From positions 1 through 64,000 of the forward strand of contig PHBD01000005.1 in assembly GCA_002841865.1 (NCBI GenBank): a DNA stretch of 64,000 nucleotides, given 5' to 3'. Position numbers and translations under genes: made by a program. A model generated the notes under the pieces. It was not told where the DNA came from. It made no database searches and saw only the letters and a program-made list of their open reading frames with translations. The DNA is from Deltaproteobacteria bacterium HGW-Deltaproteobacteria-19 (lineage in GTDB: Bacteria > Desulfobacterota > Syntrophia > Syntrophales > PHBD01). Below are positions 37,984 through 47,424 of the stretch, in pieces. Positions within the stretch are counted from its first letter, which is position 1; each line of letters starts with the position of its first letter.

Positions 37984-39282
37984 TTATTTTTCGCGGTTGT
38001 CAATGACCCTGACCGCCTTGCCCTCCGTCTTGGGGAGGCTGTCGGGTTCCACCAGGTCGACTTTCGGCGTGATGAGGATGTCGCTCTTGAGTTCCTCTAC
38101 GATGCGTCGCCGCAGTGCCTCCAGGTGACGAAGCTCGCCGTTGAAGAACTCCCGCTCCACCTCCACCTTGATGTGCATCAGGTCGTTGAAGCCCTCCCGC
38201 TCCAGGAGGATGACGAAGTTCCTGCCCACCCCCGGGATCTCCATGAGTTTCTTCTCGATCTGGATGGGGAAGATGTTGACCCCCTTCAGGATCATCATGT
38301 CGTCGGTGCGGCCGGTGATCCGCTCGATGCGGCGATGGGTGCGCCCGCAGGGGCATTCGCCGGGGAGGATCCGGGTCAGGTCCTTTGTCCGATATCGCAG
38401 GACCGGCATGCCTTCCCGGAGCAGGGTCGTCATGACCAGTTCCCCCTCCCGGCCGTCCGGAACGGGCTGGAGGGTGACCGGATCGATGATCTCGACGATG
38501 AAGTTGTCCTCCCAGATGTGCATTCCGTTCTGCTCGGGGCATTCAAAGGCCACACCGGGTCCGTTCATCTCCGAGAGCCCGTAGGAGTTGAAGGCCCTGA
38601 AACCGTAGAATTCTTCGATCCGCTTCCGCATCTTCTCCGAGTGGGGCTCCGCGCCGATGAAGGCCATGCGGACCTTCGTATCCTTCTGCGGCTTGAGACC
38701 GAGTTCCTCGAAGACTGTGTAAAGGTGCAGGGCGTAGCTGGGGATGATGTGGATGGCCGTCGTGTCGAAGTCCCGCATGAGCTGGATCTGGCGCTTGCTG
38801 TTGCCCGCCCCGGCGGGAATCGTAAGGGCGCCCACCCGTTCCGCCCCGTAATGGAAGCCCAGGCCGCCGGTGAAAAGGCCGTAGGTCATCATGTTCTGGA
38901 AAACGTCGCTCTTTCTGAGCCCCGCCATGTACATGCTGCGGGCCACCAGGTTCGTCCAGGCGTCGACGTCTTTCTTCGTGTGGAAGATGACCGTGGCCCG
39001 GCCCGTTGTTCCCGAGGACGAGTGCATGCGGATCAGTTCGTCCTTCGAGACGGCCAGAAATCCGTAAGGCCAGTTTTCCCGGAGGTCGTCCTTCGTCGTA
39101 AAGGGGATCCTTCTGATGTCGTCGAGGGTGCGGATGTCCTTCGGATGGAGGCCCGCATCCGTGAAGGCCTTCCCGTAATAATAGGATTGGACGGCCCGTC
39201 TCGTTGTCTCCTGGAGCCGTTCCAGCTGCAGAGTCGCCAGTTGTTCGCGGTTCATCGTTTCCAGCTCTTTTTCCCAGTACAT
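37984..39282 (-). CDS. paaK: Phenylacetate-CoA ligase (AMP-forming)
   Basis: The 432-residue enzyme activates phenylacetate or a related aryl acid to its CoA thioester. The motifs are clear: MHSSSGTTGRATVIFHTKKD (P-loop-like), FNSYGLSEMNGPGVAFEC, YRTKDLTRILPGECPCGRTHRRI and GRTDDMMILKGVNIFP. It is cytoplasmic. The ACT-domain partner gene follows. In anaerobes this pair is typical for aromatic amino acid breakdown through aryl-pyruvates, as the indolepyruvate ferredoxin oxidoreductase genes often lie close; none is visible here. Confidence 0.92.
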   Translation of the reverse strand: MYWEKELETMNREQLATLQLERLQETTRRAVQSYYYGKAFTDAGLHPKDIRTLDDIRRIPFTTKDDLRENWPYGFLAVSKDELIRMHSSSGTTGRATVIFHTKKDVDAWTNLVARSMYMAGLRKSDVFQNMMTYGLFTGGLGFHYGAERVGALTIPAGAGNSKRQIQLMRDFDTTAIHIIPSYALHLYTVFEELGLKPQKDTKVRMAFIGAEPHSEKMRKRIEEFYGFRAFNSYGLSEMNGPGVAFECPEQNGMHIWEDNFIVEIIDPVTLQPVPDGREGELVMTTLLREGMPVLRYRTKDLTRILPGECPCGRTHRRIERITGRTDDMMILKGVNIFPIQIEKKLMEIPGVGRNFVILLEREGFNDLMHIKVEVEREFFNGELRHLEALRRRIVEELKSDILITPKVDLVEPDSLPKTEGKAVRVIDNREK

Positions 39283-39553
39283 CGCTTGCCTCCCGCTGAT
39301 TGTCCGTGGAAAATTCCTACTTCAGGGGCCGTGTTTTCGCAAGACAAATCTCCCCATGAACGTTGCCGATGTCCCATGGCTGAAGGCCCGGGTGATGTTG
39401 GAGGGCCGCTTCCCGTAAAACAATCAGGGGTCACCGGGCCGTCATGCCGGTCGACGAAAAACAGCCTCCAACGGGCCATTCGGGGCCGTCCATGGTTGAC
39501 ATTGCTTGCGATACAAATTAACGTCACCAAACCGCAACCGGGAAAGGCCTCGG

Positions 39554-41374
39554 ATGGAGATCAGATTCGGCCAATATCGGCAGACGTTTTCGACCCTGCG
39601 GATGAAATCCATAGGGCGCTGGATTGTCCTGGGGATGACGGTCGGCGTGGTTTCCGGGCTGGGAGCCATTCTCTTCAATTATCTGCTGATAAGCGGGTCC
39701 CGGTTCTTCATGACCGATCTCGTTGCCTGGGTGATTCCGGAATCCTTCCGGGCCGTCCGCATCCTTGGGTTCCCCCCGGGGCAATGGCTGATGATCGTGA
39801 TCCCGGCACTGGGCGGTCTGATCTCGGGTTTCCTGGTTTATCGGTTTGCCCCTGAGGCGGAAGGCCACGGAACAGACGCCATGATCGACAGCTTTCACCG
39901 GAAGGGGGGAGCGGTCCGGCCGCGGGTACCGGTCATCAAGACCATTGCGTCGGCGATCACCATCGGCTCCGGCGGGTCGGCCGGCAAGGAAGGTCCCATC
40001 GCGCAGATCGGTTCCGGCTTCGCCTCCATCCTTGCCACACTGCTGAAGATGGATGAGCCGAGTCGCCGGCTCATGCTGCTGGCCGGTGCTGCGGGAGGAA
40101 TCGGCGCCATCTTCAAGGCGCCGCTGGGCGCGGCCCTCTTCGCCACGGAGGTGCTCTACCGGAAACCGGAATTCGAGTTCGAGGGGATCATCCCCTGCAT
40201 CATCTCCTCCATCGTGGCCTTCACCGTCTATTCCCTCCACACGGGATATGGGACGATTTTCACCATTCCCAACCTGGCTCCCGTTACCGCCCCGGTGGAG
40301 CTGCTGCTCTATGGAATCTTTGGTATCCTGTGCGCCGCTGTGGGCTATGTTTACATCCGGTTTTTTTACGGAATGCGGGACTTTTTCGCCAGCCGGCTCC
40401 GGGTGAACAAGATATACCGGCCCGCCGTCGGAGGATTGTTGCTGGGGCTGCTCGCGTTTTTCCTGCCGGAGGTCCTGGGTGGAGGCTACGGCTGGATTCA
40501 ATCCGCCATTGACGGCCGGATGGCGATGCGCCTGATGCTGCTCCTGGTCTTTGCCAAGATCGTCTCTACATCCCTCACGATCGGCTCAGGCGGGAGCGGG
40601 GGCGTCTTCGCTCCTTCGCTCTTCATCGGGGCCATGCTGGGCGGTTTTTACGGGCACTTCTGCGGAAGCCTCTTCCCCCAATGGTCCCTCCATCCCAGCG
40701 CCTTCGTCCTGGTGGGAATGGGAGGGTTTTTTGCCGGCGTGGCCAAGGTCCCCATCGCATCCCTGATCATGGTGGCGGAAATGACCGGCGGCTACAGCCT
40801 GATCGTTCCCCTCATGATTGTCTCGACGATCTCCTATCTCCTGCTGGGCGACGTCTCGCTTTACGAGAAGCAGGTGCCCGCCCGCATCGATTCACCGGCC
40901 CATCTTGGAGATTTCGCCGTCGATACGCTCGAACACGTCTGCGTGTCGGACGCCGTGCCGCCGGACAGGAAGGTGGAGACCATCCCGGAGAACTGTAGCT
41001 TTGACGCGCTTCTCCAGCGGATCGTCGATTCCACGCAGTCCAATTTCCCGGTCGTGGATGCGAACGGCTGCCTGACGGGGATTCTCTCCATCTCCGATGT
41101 GCGCAGGGTCATGCTGGCCGAGGAACTCCACAACCTGGTCGTTGCCAAGGATGTGGCAACGGAGAACATCCTGACCGTGACTCCGGGAGACGATCTGAAG
41201 ACCGCTCTCCGGATGATGACGAAAGCGGAGGTCCGCGAATTGCCCGTCGTGGACCCCGGAGATCCGAAGAAGCTGATTTCCATGATCAGCCGCAAGGATA
41301 TCATCCGCACCTATTACGAAAAGATCGAGAAGGTCAAAACGGGCAGGGGCGGCTCGACAACGGGGTTGACTTGA
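39554..41374 (+). CDS. CLC-type chloride channel/antiporter with CBS domains
   Basis: The 606-residue inner-membrane protein carries the CLC signature GSGGSAGKEGPIAQIGSG, which contains the external gating Glu in GKEGP, and the second filter segment GSGGSGGVFAPSLFIGAMLGG. About eleven hydrophobic helices cover 30-440. Two CBS domains follow (about 465-600), with VDANGCLTGILSISDVRR and VDPGDPKKLISMISRKD, suggesting adenine nucleotide regulation. ATG 39554 follows GGAAAGG by 6 bases. It may take part in pH or osmotic balance, but no direct link to the osmotic operon downstream is visible. Confidence 0.9.
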   Translation: MEIRFGQYRQTFSTLRMKSIGRWIVLGMTVGVVSGLGAILFNYLLISGSRFFMTDLVAWVIPESFRAVRILGFPPGQWLMIVIPALGGLISGFLVYRFAPEAEGHGTDAMIDSFHRKGGAVRPRVPVIKTIASAITIGSGGSAGKEGPIAQIGSGFASILATLLKMDEPSRRLMLLAGAAGGIGAIFKAPLGAALFATEVLYRKPEFEFEGIIPCIISSIVAFTVYSLHTGYGTIFTIPNLAPVTAPVELLLYGIFGILCAAVGYVYIRFFYGMRDFFASRLRVNKIYRPAVGGLLLGLLAFFLPEVLGGGYGWIQSAIDGRMAMRLMLLLVFAKIVSTSLTIGSGGSGGVFAPSLFIGAMLGGFYGHFCGSLFPQWSLHPSAFVLVGMGGFFAGVAKVPIASLIMVAEMTGGYSLIVPLMIVSTISYLLLGDVSLYEKQVPARIDSPAHLGDFAVDTLEHVCVSDAVPPDRKVETIPENCSFDALLQRIVDSTQSNFPVVDANGCLTGILSISDVRRVMLAEELHNLVVAKDVATENILTVTPGDDLKTALRMMTKAEVRELPVVDPGDPKKLISMISRKDIIRTYYEKIEKVKTGRGGSTTGLT

Positions 41375-41400
41375 AAATCCGGGAATGCAATCAGAAAAGA

Positions 41401-41473
41401 GCAGAGCAGGGTTGGACGAACGCAGAAAGAATAAGGAGGCTGTTTGTCCATGACCTGTGACACCCTGCTCTGC
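41401..41473. repeat. 12-base inverted repeat in a convergent gene gap
   Basis: GCAGAGCAGGGT (41401-41412) and ACCCTGCTCTGC (41462-41473) are perfect arms around 49 bases, located between the CLC gene and the minus-strand secreted protein gene that end towards each other. It may serve as a terminator for either side, but the loop is long and no T run is adjacent. Confidence 0.45.
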
Positions 41474-41483
41474 CGAAGGGGTC

Positions 41484-41924
41484 TTACTTTTGCGTGTCGA
41501 GGGCGGCGCTACGAGGATGTTCCTTTTTCAGAACGTGGATCGTGACCGCTCCGTCCCCCGGGGCGCCGTAAAAAATCAGCCGGAGTCGGTATTTGCTGAT
41601 GATGTAACCGATGTGGACCGTGCGGTCCGAGATAATGACGGTCAAAAAACGCCCCCGGTCATCCAGCGTTCCACGGAACTTCTTCCATGCCGGTGCCTGG
41701 TCGTCGGTTGCGAGGCGCCCGCTGAACTTGCGGTTCGACTGATTCTCGATCTCCATGAGAAACGTTGAAGGAACGGGGGCGAAGCCCGTTTGGTCCGCCT
41801 TTAGCGTTGAACATCCTGTCCAACTCCCCCGCAGGTCCGGGATCGTGCTATCCGCCGGGACGGCCGTTCCGGAAAAGAAGGTGAGAAGGATAATCAGAAC
41901 AAATGTGGAAATATGTCGTTTCAT
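41484..41924 (-). CDS. Secreted beta-rich protein of unknown function
   Basis: The 146-residue product has a signal peptide (MKRHISTFVLIILLTFFSGTAVPA, about 1-24). The mature part starts DLRGSWTG and has alternating strands with FLMEIENQSNRKFSGRLA, FRGTLDDRGRFLTVII, HIGYIISKYRLRLIFYG, which suggest a small lipocalin-like beta-barrel. There is no lipobox. ATG 41924 is preferred over the longer frame because of the signal peptide. It is divergent from the marR gene at 42061. Confidence 0.65.
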   Translation of the reverse strand: MKRHISTFVLIILLTFFSGTAVPADSTIPDLRGSWTGCSTLKADQTGFAPVPSTFLMEIENQSNRKFSGRLATDDQAPAWKKFRGTLDDRGRFLTVIISDRTVHIGYIISKYRLRLIFYGAPGDGAVTIHVLKKEHPRSAALDTQK

Positions 41925-41991
41925 TATGGTTTCATGTCTTTCTACAAGGCCTCCGTTGACGAATGGGGCCCACACTGCTATATGATTTCTA

Positions 41992-42016
41992 TGCAAACTA
42001 TTTGATCTGCAACTAA
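41992..42016. promoter_or_regulatory. Tandem motif in the intergenic region of the secreted protein gene and marR
   Basis: Similar sequences TGCAAACTA (41992-42000) and TGCAACTAA (42008-42016) follow each other at 16 bases in an A+T-rich stretch before the marR start. They may be half sites for the MarR regulator. The repeat is imperfect, so the call is weak. Confidence 0.3.
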
Positions 42017-42060
42017 CAAATTGTCGTGCTACCTGCAACTCCTTTTTTGAGGTTTATTAC

Positions 42061-42585
42061 TTGGACGAAAAGCATCGGACCATCGCGGACATCATCGATA
42101 ATGTCAGGAGAATCTTTCAGATCCTGAACGAACAGTCCAAGAAGATAGAACGGGAAACCGGTTTGACGGGGCCGCAGCTCTGGACGATCAAGGCCATTGC
42201 CGAATCCTCGCCCGTCCGGGTGCTCGATCTGGCTAAGCGTATCTACCTGCACCCGGCCACCGTGGTAGGCATTCTGGACCGCCTGGAGGCGCGGGGCTAC
42301 CTGCTGCGGCGGCGCTCCGGGGACGACCGGCGGGTCGTATGGGTGGAACTGACAGAGAAGGGAAACGGCCTTCTCTCCTCGGCACCCGAAGTGGCCCAGG
42401 GCCTTCTGGCTTCCGGGCTTGAAACGCTCGGCGGGGAAAAGCTCCGGGACATCAATCTCAGCCTCGTTCAACTGGTGGCGATCTTCGGCGCCCAGAAAGT
42501 GCCGCCCCAGCTGATCCGATCCTCGGAATGGAACGTGCCGGCGGGGGACCATCCTTCACCCGAACGGGAAAAGAGGGAACCATGA
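42061..42585 (+). CDS. MarR family transcriptional regulator
   Basis: The 174-residue regulator has the winged helix fold: GLTGPQLWTIKAIAESSPVRVLDLAKRIYLHPATVVGILDRLEARGYLLRRRSGDDRRVVWVELTEKG, spanning helix-turn-helix and wing. It starts at TTG 42061 with GAGG 8 bases upstream; no in-frame ATG exists near. It stands divergent from the secreted protein gene, which is a possible target, and 214 bases before the osmotic operon, another possible target. Confidence 0.85.
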   Translation: MDEKHRTIADIIDNVRRIFQILNEQSKKIERETGLTGPQLWTIKAIAESSPVRVLDLAKRIYLHPATVVGILDRLEARGYLLRRRSGDDRRVVWVELTEKGNGLLSSAPEVAQGLLASGLETLGGEKLRDINLSLVQLVAIFGAQKVPPQLIRSSEWNVPAGDHPSPEREKREP

Positions 42586-42799
42586 ATATCCTGACACAAT
42601 CCGGGTGACTCCGGAAATGGTCGCAAAGCTTCTCCATTCTTTTCCGTTTCCATTTCCGTTCATCACCTCGTCAACTCATGATCAGGATTAAAAAGGGCCT
42701 TCCCCGTCCGGCCGTTGTCCGGAATCGTTCAGACGTGACTCCAGCGGATGAAAGCAGGCCCCGATACGGCAGGAACAGGCCCGAGGAAGGAATTCCTTC

Positions 42800-43693
42800 A
42801 TGAAATGGCTTCTGTTTTCCGATCTCGACGGGACGCTCCTGAACCATGATGATTATTCCTACGAGGATGCCCGGCCGGTTCTGGAACGAATCCGGCGGGA
42901 AGGCATTCCCCTCGTCATCGCATCCAGCAAAACCCGGGTGGAAGTGGAGGAGATTCAGGAGGAGATCGGACTCCGGATGCCTTTCATCGTTGAAAATGGA
43001 GGCGGCATCTATTTCCCCCGGGGTTGTCGCGGGACCCCTTATTTGCCCGGATCGGAGCGGGAACCCTATTTTGCCGTTCGGCTGGGGATGCCTTATGAAG
43101 AAATTCGGGAGTTCGTAGCCCGGGCGCAGCAGCGGATTCCTCTCCGCGGCTTCGGCGATATGACCGTCGAGGAGGTGGCACGCCTGACGGATCTACCCCT
43201 GGAGCGAGCGCGGCTGGCAAAGACAAGGGAGTTCTCCGAGCCGTTTCTCCTGGAGGACGGGGAGTGGCTGCCCGAACTGACCGCACGGGCGGATGAGATC
43301 GGTCTTTCCATCACCCGGGGCGGCCGCTTTTTCCATCTTGTCCGGCATGGCCAGGACAAGGGGAGGGCCGTCCGGTTTGTCAAAACGGTCTTTCGACGCC
43401 AATGGAACGAACCGATCCTGACCGTGGGCCTGGGCGACAGCCTGAATGACATTCCCTTGCTTATGGCCGTTGATTATCCGGTCCTGATCCCCTCGCCGGG
43501 TGGGAAAGAACTGCAGATCGAGGTGCCCCGACTGATTCTGGCCACCGTCCCCGGAAGCCTGGGCTGGCGGAAGTCGGTCGAAGGAATTCTCGGATGGACC
43601 GGAGAGCGGGAAGGGGAGATTCCTGGCGGCGGAAGGGACGCGGAGAATAGGGACAAAATGGGGGACGATAAGGACAAAGGGGAGAATTCATGA
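42800..43693 (+). CDS. HAD-IIB phosphatase of the mannosyl/glucosyl-3-phosphoglycerate type
   Basis: The 297-residue cytoplasmic phosphatase has the HAD motifs DLDGTLL (Asp nucleophile at 8), SSKTR, and GLGDSLNDIPLL, with the cap segment FIVENGGGIYFPRG typical of MpgP/YedP. In known pathways it removes phosphate from mannosyl- or glucosyl-3-phosphoglycerate to give the compatible solute. A low-complexity Gly/Asp/Lys tail from about 270 is unusual. The next gene overlaps by ATGA. Two glycosyltransferase genes directly downstream support the pathway. Confidence 0.85.
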   Translation: MKWLLFSDLDGTLLNHDDYSYEDARPVLERIRREGIPLVIASSKTRVEVEEIQEEIGLRMPFIVENGGGIYFPRGCRGTPYLPGSEREPYFAVRLGMPYEEIREFVARAQQRIPLRGFGDMTVEEVARLTDLPLERARLAKTREFSEPFLLEDGEWLPELTARADEIGLSITRGGRFFHLVRHGQDKGRAVRFVKTVFRRQWNEPILTVGLGDSLNDIPLLMAVDYPVLIPSPGGKELQIEVPRLILATVPGSLGWRKSVEGILGWTGEREGEIPGGGRDAENRDKMGDDKDKGENS

Positions 43694-44934
43694 ATCCGGA
43701 CCAGCGTTTCAGTACGGCATTGAGAATCGGGGCGAGGAGACAGATCGAGCACCTCGGGCAGGCGGATGTCATCGTCGGGATTCCCTGCTATCAGAGCGGG
43801 AAAACGGTCCGGCACGTTCTGGAGACTGTTTTTCACGGACTTTCCACACATTATCCCGATGCCCGATCCCTGATTCTCGTTTCCGATGGGGGCTCCACCG
43901 ACGATACGCGGGAGATCGCCGAGCTGGTTGACGAGAAGGCCTTCCGGATCGTAAAAGTTGTAACGATCTATCGCGGTGTTCCCGGCAAGGGATCGGCCCT
44001 GCGTGCGATCTTCGAGGCCGCCGACTTCCTTCGACCCAGGGCGCTGGCCGTCTTCGACTCCGACCTCATCTCCATTTCCCCCCGGTGGGTCAGGAATCTC
44101 CTGGAGCCCGTCTTCGAGGGATACGATTTTGTCGCCCCCGATTACGAGCGGTTCAAGCTGGACGGGACCATTACCAACACGATCGCCTACAACCTGACGC
44201 GATCCCTCTACGGCCGGCGGATCCGCCAGCCCATCGGCGGAGACTTCGGGCTGTCGGGTGCCATGGCCAGGCATTTTCTGAGACAGGACGTCTGGGAGAC
44301 CGATGTGGCCCGCTTCGGAATCGACATCTGGATGACCACCACAGCCATCGTCGACGGCTTCCGCCTCTGCCAGGCCAAAATGGGCGTGAAGGTGCACGAC
44401 CGGAAGGATCCCGCGGCGGATCTGAGCCCCATGTTCCGGCAGGTCGTGGGGACCATCTTCCAGATGATGGAAACCCACGACGCGTTCTGGAGGGGCATGC
44501 AGGGTTCCAGCGATATTCCAACGGTCGGGACGAGCGACGGGGGAACACCCGAGGCATTCACGGTCAACCAGGAAGCCCTGATCGAGTATTTCCGGGTCGG
44601 TTTCTTCCACTTCGGAGAAGTCTGGCGGCAGATCGTCGAGGAGGCCGATTTTGCCATCATCCGGGACCTGGCGGAGAATGGCCGGGCGACCCGGTTCCTT
44701 TTGCCCATCGAGACCTGGGTCCGGATCGTGTACCGCTACGCCGCGGCTTTTCATGCGGCTCCCCGGCAGCGGATGAAGCTCCTCGACACGATGATTCCCC
44801 TTTACAACGCGCGGGTTGCCTCCCTTGTCATCGAGCTGGAAGACGCGGATACGGAACGGGCGGAGCGGCTGTTCTCGGACCAGGCGAGGACCTTCGAGGA
44901 AATGAAGCCCTATCTCCTGGAGCAATGGAAATAA
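43690..44934 (+). CDS. GT2/GT81-type glycosyltransferase, glucosylglycerate synthase-like
   Basis: The 414-residue cytoplasmic GT-A enzyme starts with VIVGIPCYQSGKTVRHVLETV, then the VSDGGSTDDT motif, PGKGSALRA, and a DXD-type motif DSD at 123-125. The later IGGDFGLSGAMARHFL and WMTTTAIVDGF segments fit glycosyltransferases that make glucosylglycerate or related solutes. It overlaps the phosphatase by ATGA. It may use glycerate or glucosylglycerate as acceptor to make a di- or trisaccharide-type solute; this is inferred from the pathway context. Confidence 0.78.
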   Translation: MNPDQRFSTALRIGARRQIEHLGQADVIVGIPCYQSGKTVRHVLETVFHGLSTHYPDARSLILVSDGGSTDDTREIAELVDEKAFRIVKVVTIYRGVPGKGSALRAIFEAADFLRPRALAVFDSDLISISPRWVRNLLEPVFEGYDFVAPDYERFKLDGTITNTIAYNLTRSLYGRRIRQPIGGDFGLSGAMARHFLRQDVWETDVARFGIDIWMTTTAIVDGFRLCQAKMGVKVHDRKDPAADLSPMFRQVVGTIFQMMETHDAFWRGMQGSSDIPTVGTSDGGTPEAFTVNQEALIEYFRVGFFHFGEVWRQIVEEADFAIIRDLAENGRATRFLLPIETWVRIVYRYAAAFHAAPRQRMKLLDTMIPLYNARVASLVIELEDADTERAERLFSDQARTFEEMKPYLLEQWK

Positions 44935-44952
44935 TCCTGAGGAGGCAACACC

Positions 44953-46161
44953 ATGTCCGATTTCTACCAGCACGGAATGATCACCACCCTTCAGAAGCTG
45001 AAGGACAGGCCCTTTGGTGAACTGAACGAAGAGCTGGCGGCCATTGCCCGGCGGAGAAAGATCGTCCTCCTCCTGCCGGCCCTGATCAGCGAGTTCGATA
45101 CGCCGTCCATGCCGGTCATCCTGGAGGAGCTCAAAAAGGTCACGTTCCTGCATCGAATCGTTCTCTCCCTGGACCGGGCAAGCGAGGAAGATTTCCTGCG
45201 GGTCCGCCGCCTGCTCTCGGACCTGCCGGCGGAGGTCCGGATCGTCTGGCACGACGGTCCCCGCATGCAGGCCCTCTATGACGAGCTACGGGGCAGCGAT
45301 TTCAATCTCGACACCCCCGGCAAGGGGCGCTCCGTCTGGATGACCATCGGCTATATCCTGGCGGACGAAAGCGTCTACGCCATGGCCCTCCACGACACGG
45401 ACATCCGGAACTATCGCCCGGAACTGCTGGCCCGGCTTGTCTATCCCGTCGTTCATCCGGCCGTTGATTTCGAATTCAGCAAAGGATATTATGCACGGGT
45501 CGCCGACCGGCTCTACGGCCGGGTGACGCGGCTCTTTTACACTCCGCTTATCCGGGCGCTGAAGCGGATCATCGAGTACAATGCGTTCCTCGAGTACCTG
45601 GGGAATTTCCGGTATCCCCTCTCAGGGGAGTTCGCCTTCATTACGAGCCTCGCCCGGGGCATGCGCATTTCCCCCACCTGGGGCCTGGAGGTGTCTCTGC
45701 TCAGTGAAGTGTACCGGCGGGCGTCGGTCAACCGGATCTGCCAGGTCGAGATCGCCGATGTCTATGAGCACAAGCACCAGTCCCTCGACCGTCAGAAACC
45801 GGATGAAGGGCTGATCCGGATGTCCACGGATATCGCGGAGGCCCTCTTCCGGGTCTTGAGCCAGGACGGCATTGTCATGAGCCAGGCCTTCTACCGGACC
45901 CTCTGCGCCGCCTATGTCGAGGAGTCGCGGGTGACCGTGGAGAAGTATCACGCCCTCTCCCTCATCAACGGGCTCGTGTATGACCGCCACAGCGAGATCG
46001 AGGCCTCCGAGGCCTTCGTCGGGTCCCTTCGCCGGGCGCAGGAAAAATACCAGGCCGACCCGGTCGGCATCCCCCTGATGAGCGCCTGGGTGCGGGTTGC
46101 AGCGGCAATCCCGGACTTCTCCAGCCGTCTGACGGAGGCTGTGGAGCGGGACAACGAATAG
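44953..46161 (+). CDS. Glycosyltransferase, glucosyl-3-phosphoglycerate synthase-like
   Basis: The 402-residue GT-A protein has KIVLLLPALISEFD, the PGKGRSVWMTIGY segment, and the metal motif DTD at 148-150 in ALHDTDIRNY. FEFSKGYYARVADRLYGRVTRLFYTPLI and RYPLSGEFAF are strongly like GpgS, which joins glucose to 3-phosphoglycerate. It begins after GAGGAGG, 18 bases behind the previous glycosyltransferase. Together with the phosphatase it would make glucosylglycerate, a solute known to help under salt stress and nitrogen limitation. Confidence 0.78.
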   Translation: MSDFYQHGMITTLQKLKDRPFGELNEELAAIARRRKIVLLLPALISEFDTPSMPVILEELKKVTFLHRIVLSLDRASEEDFLRVRRLLSDLPAEVRIVWHDGPRMQALYDELRGSDFNLDTPGKGRSVWMTIGYILADESVYAMALHDTDIRNYRPELLARLVYPVVHPAVDFEFSKGYYARVADRLYGRVTRLFYTPLIRALKRIIEYNAFLEYLGNFRYPLSGEFAFITSLARGMRISPTWGLEVSLLSEVYRRASVNRICQVEIADVYEHKHQSLDRQKPDEGLIRMSTDIAEALFRVLSQDGIVMSQAFYRTLCAAYVEESRVTVEKYHALSLINGLVYDRHSEIEASEAFVGSLRRAQEKYQADPVGIPLMSAWVRVAAAIPDFSSRLTEAVERDNE

Positions 46162-46212
46162 GAAAGAAGCAGGGGAAAGAGCGGTCCGGTTTCCATCGTG
46201 AGGAGGCGCTTC

Positions 46213-47424
46213 GTGGAGGTTGCGCTGCTGTTCTTCATCGCCGGGGCAATCGTTCTGGTTGGTTTCCTGGGCAACGTCGCTTTCGAGAAGTTCAAGATTC
46301 CCGACGTCCTGATCCTCCTGGGCGTCGGCGTCGTCCTGGGACCCGTCCTCAAGCTGATCGACCATCGGCTCCTGAGTTCGTTCGCCGAGTCCTTCGGGAT
46401 GTTCGCCCTCATCGTCATCCTCTTCGAGGGCGGGATGGACGTGAAGATCCGCACGCTGATCCTGGCGTTCCGGAGCGCCACCCTCCTTGTGCTCGTCTCG
46501 TTCTTCCTGACCGCCGGCGCCATCACCGCATGCCTGCTCCAGTTCATGGCCTGGCCGCTTCTGCCGAGCCTCATGATGGGGACCATCCTGGGCTGCACGA
46601 GCGCGGCGATCGTGGTTCCCGTCGTGGCAAAGATGACCCTGAAAGAGGAGGTCAAAACCGTCCTGACCATCGAATCGGCCATGAGCGACGTGCTGGCCGT
46701 CGTCCTGGCCGTCTCGCTCATCGAGTTCGTCCGGTTCGAGACCATCGGGATCGAAAAACCGCTGCGGGCCATTGCCAGCTCCTTTTCGATCGCCATCGTC
46801 CTGGGCACTTTGGCCGGCCTCTTCTGGTACAAGATCCTCCGCGTTCTGGGGGAGCGGAAGTATTCCTACATGGTGACCCTGGGCGTTGTCCTCATCGTGA
46901 CGGCGGTCATCGATTTCCTGGGCGGGAGCGGTCCCATCGCGATCCTCCTGTTCGGAATCGTCCTCGGGAACTGCGGGGATATTCCCTTCTTCGGCGAGTC
47001 GCCCACCTGCGGTGTCATCGAGGAGACCATCAAATTCTTCCATGGAGAAGTGACCTTCTTCATCCGGACCTTTTTCTTCGTGTACATCGGCATGCTGATA
47101 ACCCCCGCCGTCCTGTCTCCCCGCTACCTGGGCGTCAGCGTCGCCCTGTTCGTGATCATTGCCGTCACGCGCTACCTGAGCGTCGAGTTCGTGGAGCGGC
47201 GGTCCGGAAGGGATCCGGCGGACCGGCGGGCCATCTTCTTCATGCACCCCCGGGGACTGGCCTCCGCCGTTCTGGCATCCCTTCCCGTTGCCGCCGGAAT
47301 CCGCGGCTCCGAGGATTTCATCGTGTACACCGTCAGCGTCATCATCCTCACCAATATCCTGATGACGGCCGGCGTGTTCCATATGGAGAAAAAGGCGGCG
47401 GGAGGCGTCTCGCTCGATGGGTAA
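46213..47424 (+). CDS. Cation:proton antiporter (NhaP/CPA family)
   Basis: The inner-membrane protein of 403 residues has about 12 helices. The N-terminal KIPDVLILLGVGVVLGPV and MFALIVILFEGGMD are typical of CPA1/NhaP-type antiporters, and ESAMSDVLAVVLAVSL carries the conserved acidic transport site. It lacks a clear cytosolic regulatory domain. GTG 46213 is preferred because AGGAGG (46201-46206) lies 6 bases before it; GTG 46198 lacks a site. It overlaps the permease gene by 8 bases. Na+ export fits an osmotic operon. Confidence 0.85.
   Translation: MEVALLFFIAGAIVLVGFLGNVAFEKFKIPDVLILLGVGVVLGPVLKLIDHRLLSSFAESFGMFALIVILFEGGMDVKIRTLILAFRSATLLVLVSFFLTAGAITACLLQFMAWPLLPSLMMGTILGCTSAAIVVPVVAKMTLKEEVKTVLTIESAMSDVLAVVLAVSLIEFVRFETIGIEKPLRAIASSFSIAIVLGTLAGLFWYKILRVLGERKYSYMVTLGVVLIVTAVIDFLGGSGPIAILLFGIVLGNCGDIPFFGESPTCGVIEETIKFFHGEVTFFIRTFFFVYIGMLITPAVLSPRYLGVSVALFVIIAVTRYLSVEFVERRSGRDPADRRAIFFMHPRGLASAVLASLPVAAGIRGSEDFIVYTVSVIILTNILMTAGVFHMEKKAAGGVSLDG

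Noticed and set aside
39496-39524. Promoter TTGACA-N17-TAACGT before the CLC gene
   Set aside because: The -10 match is poor (three of six), so it was not listed as a feature.
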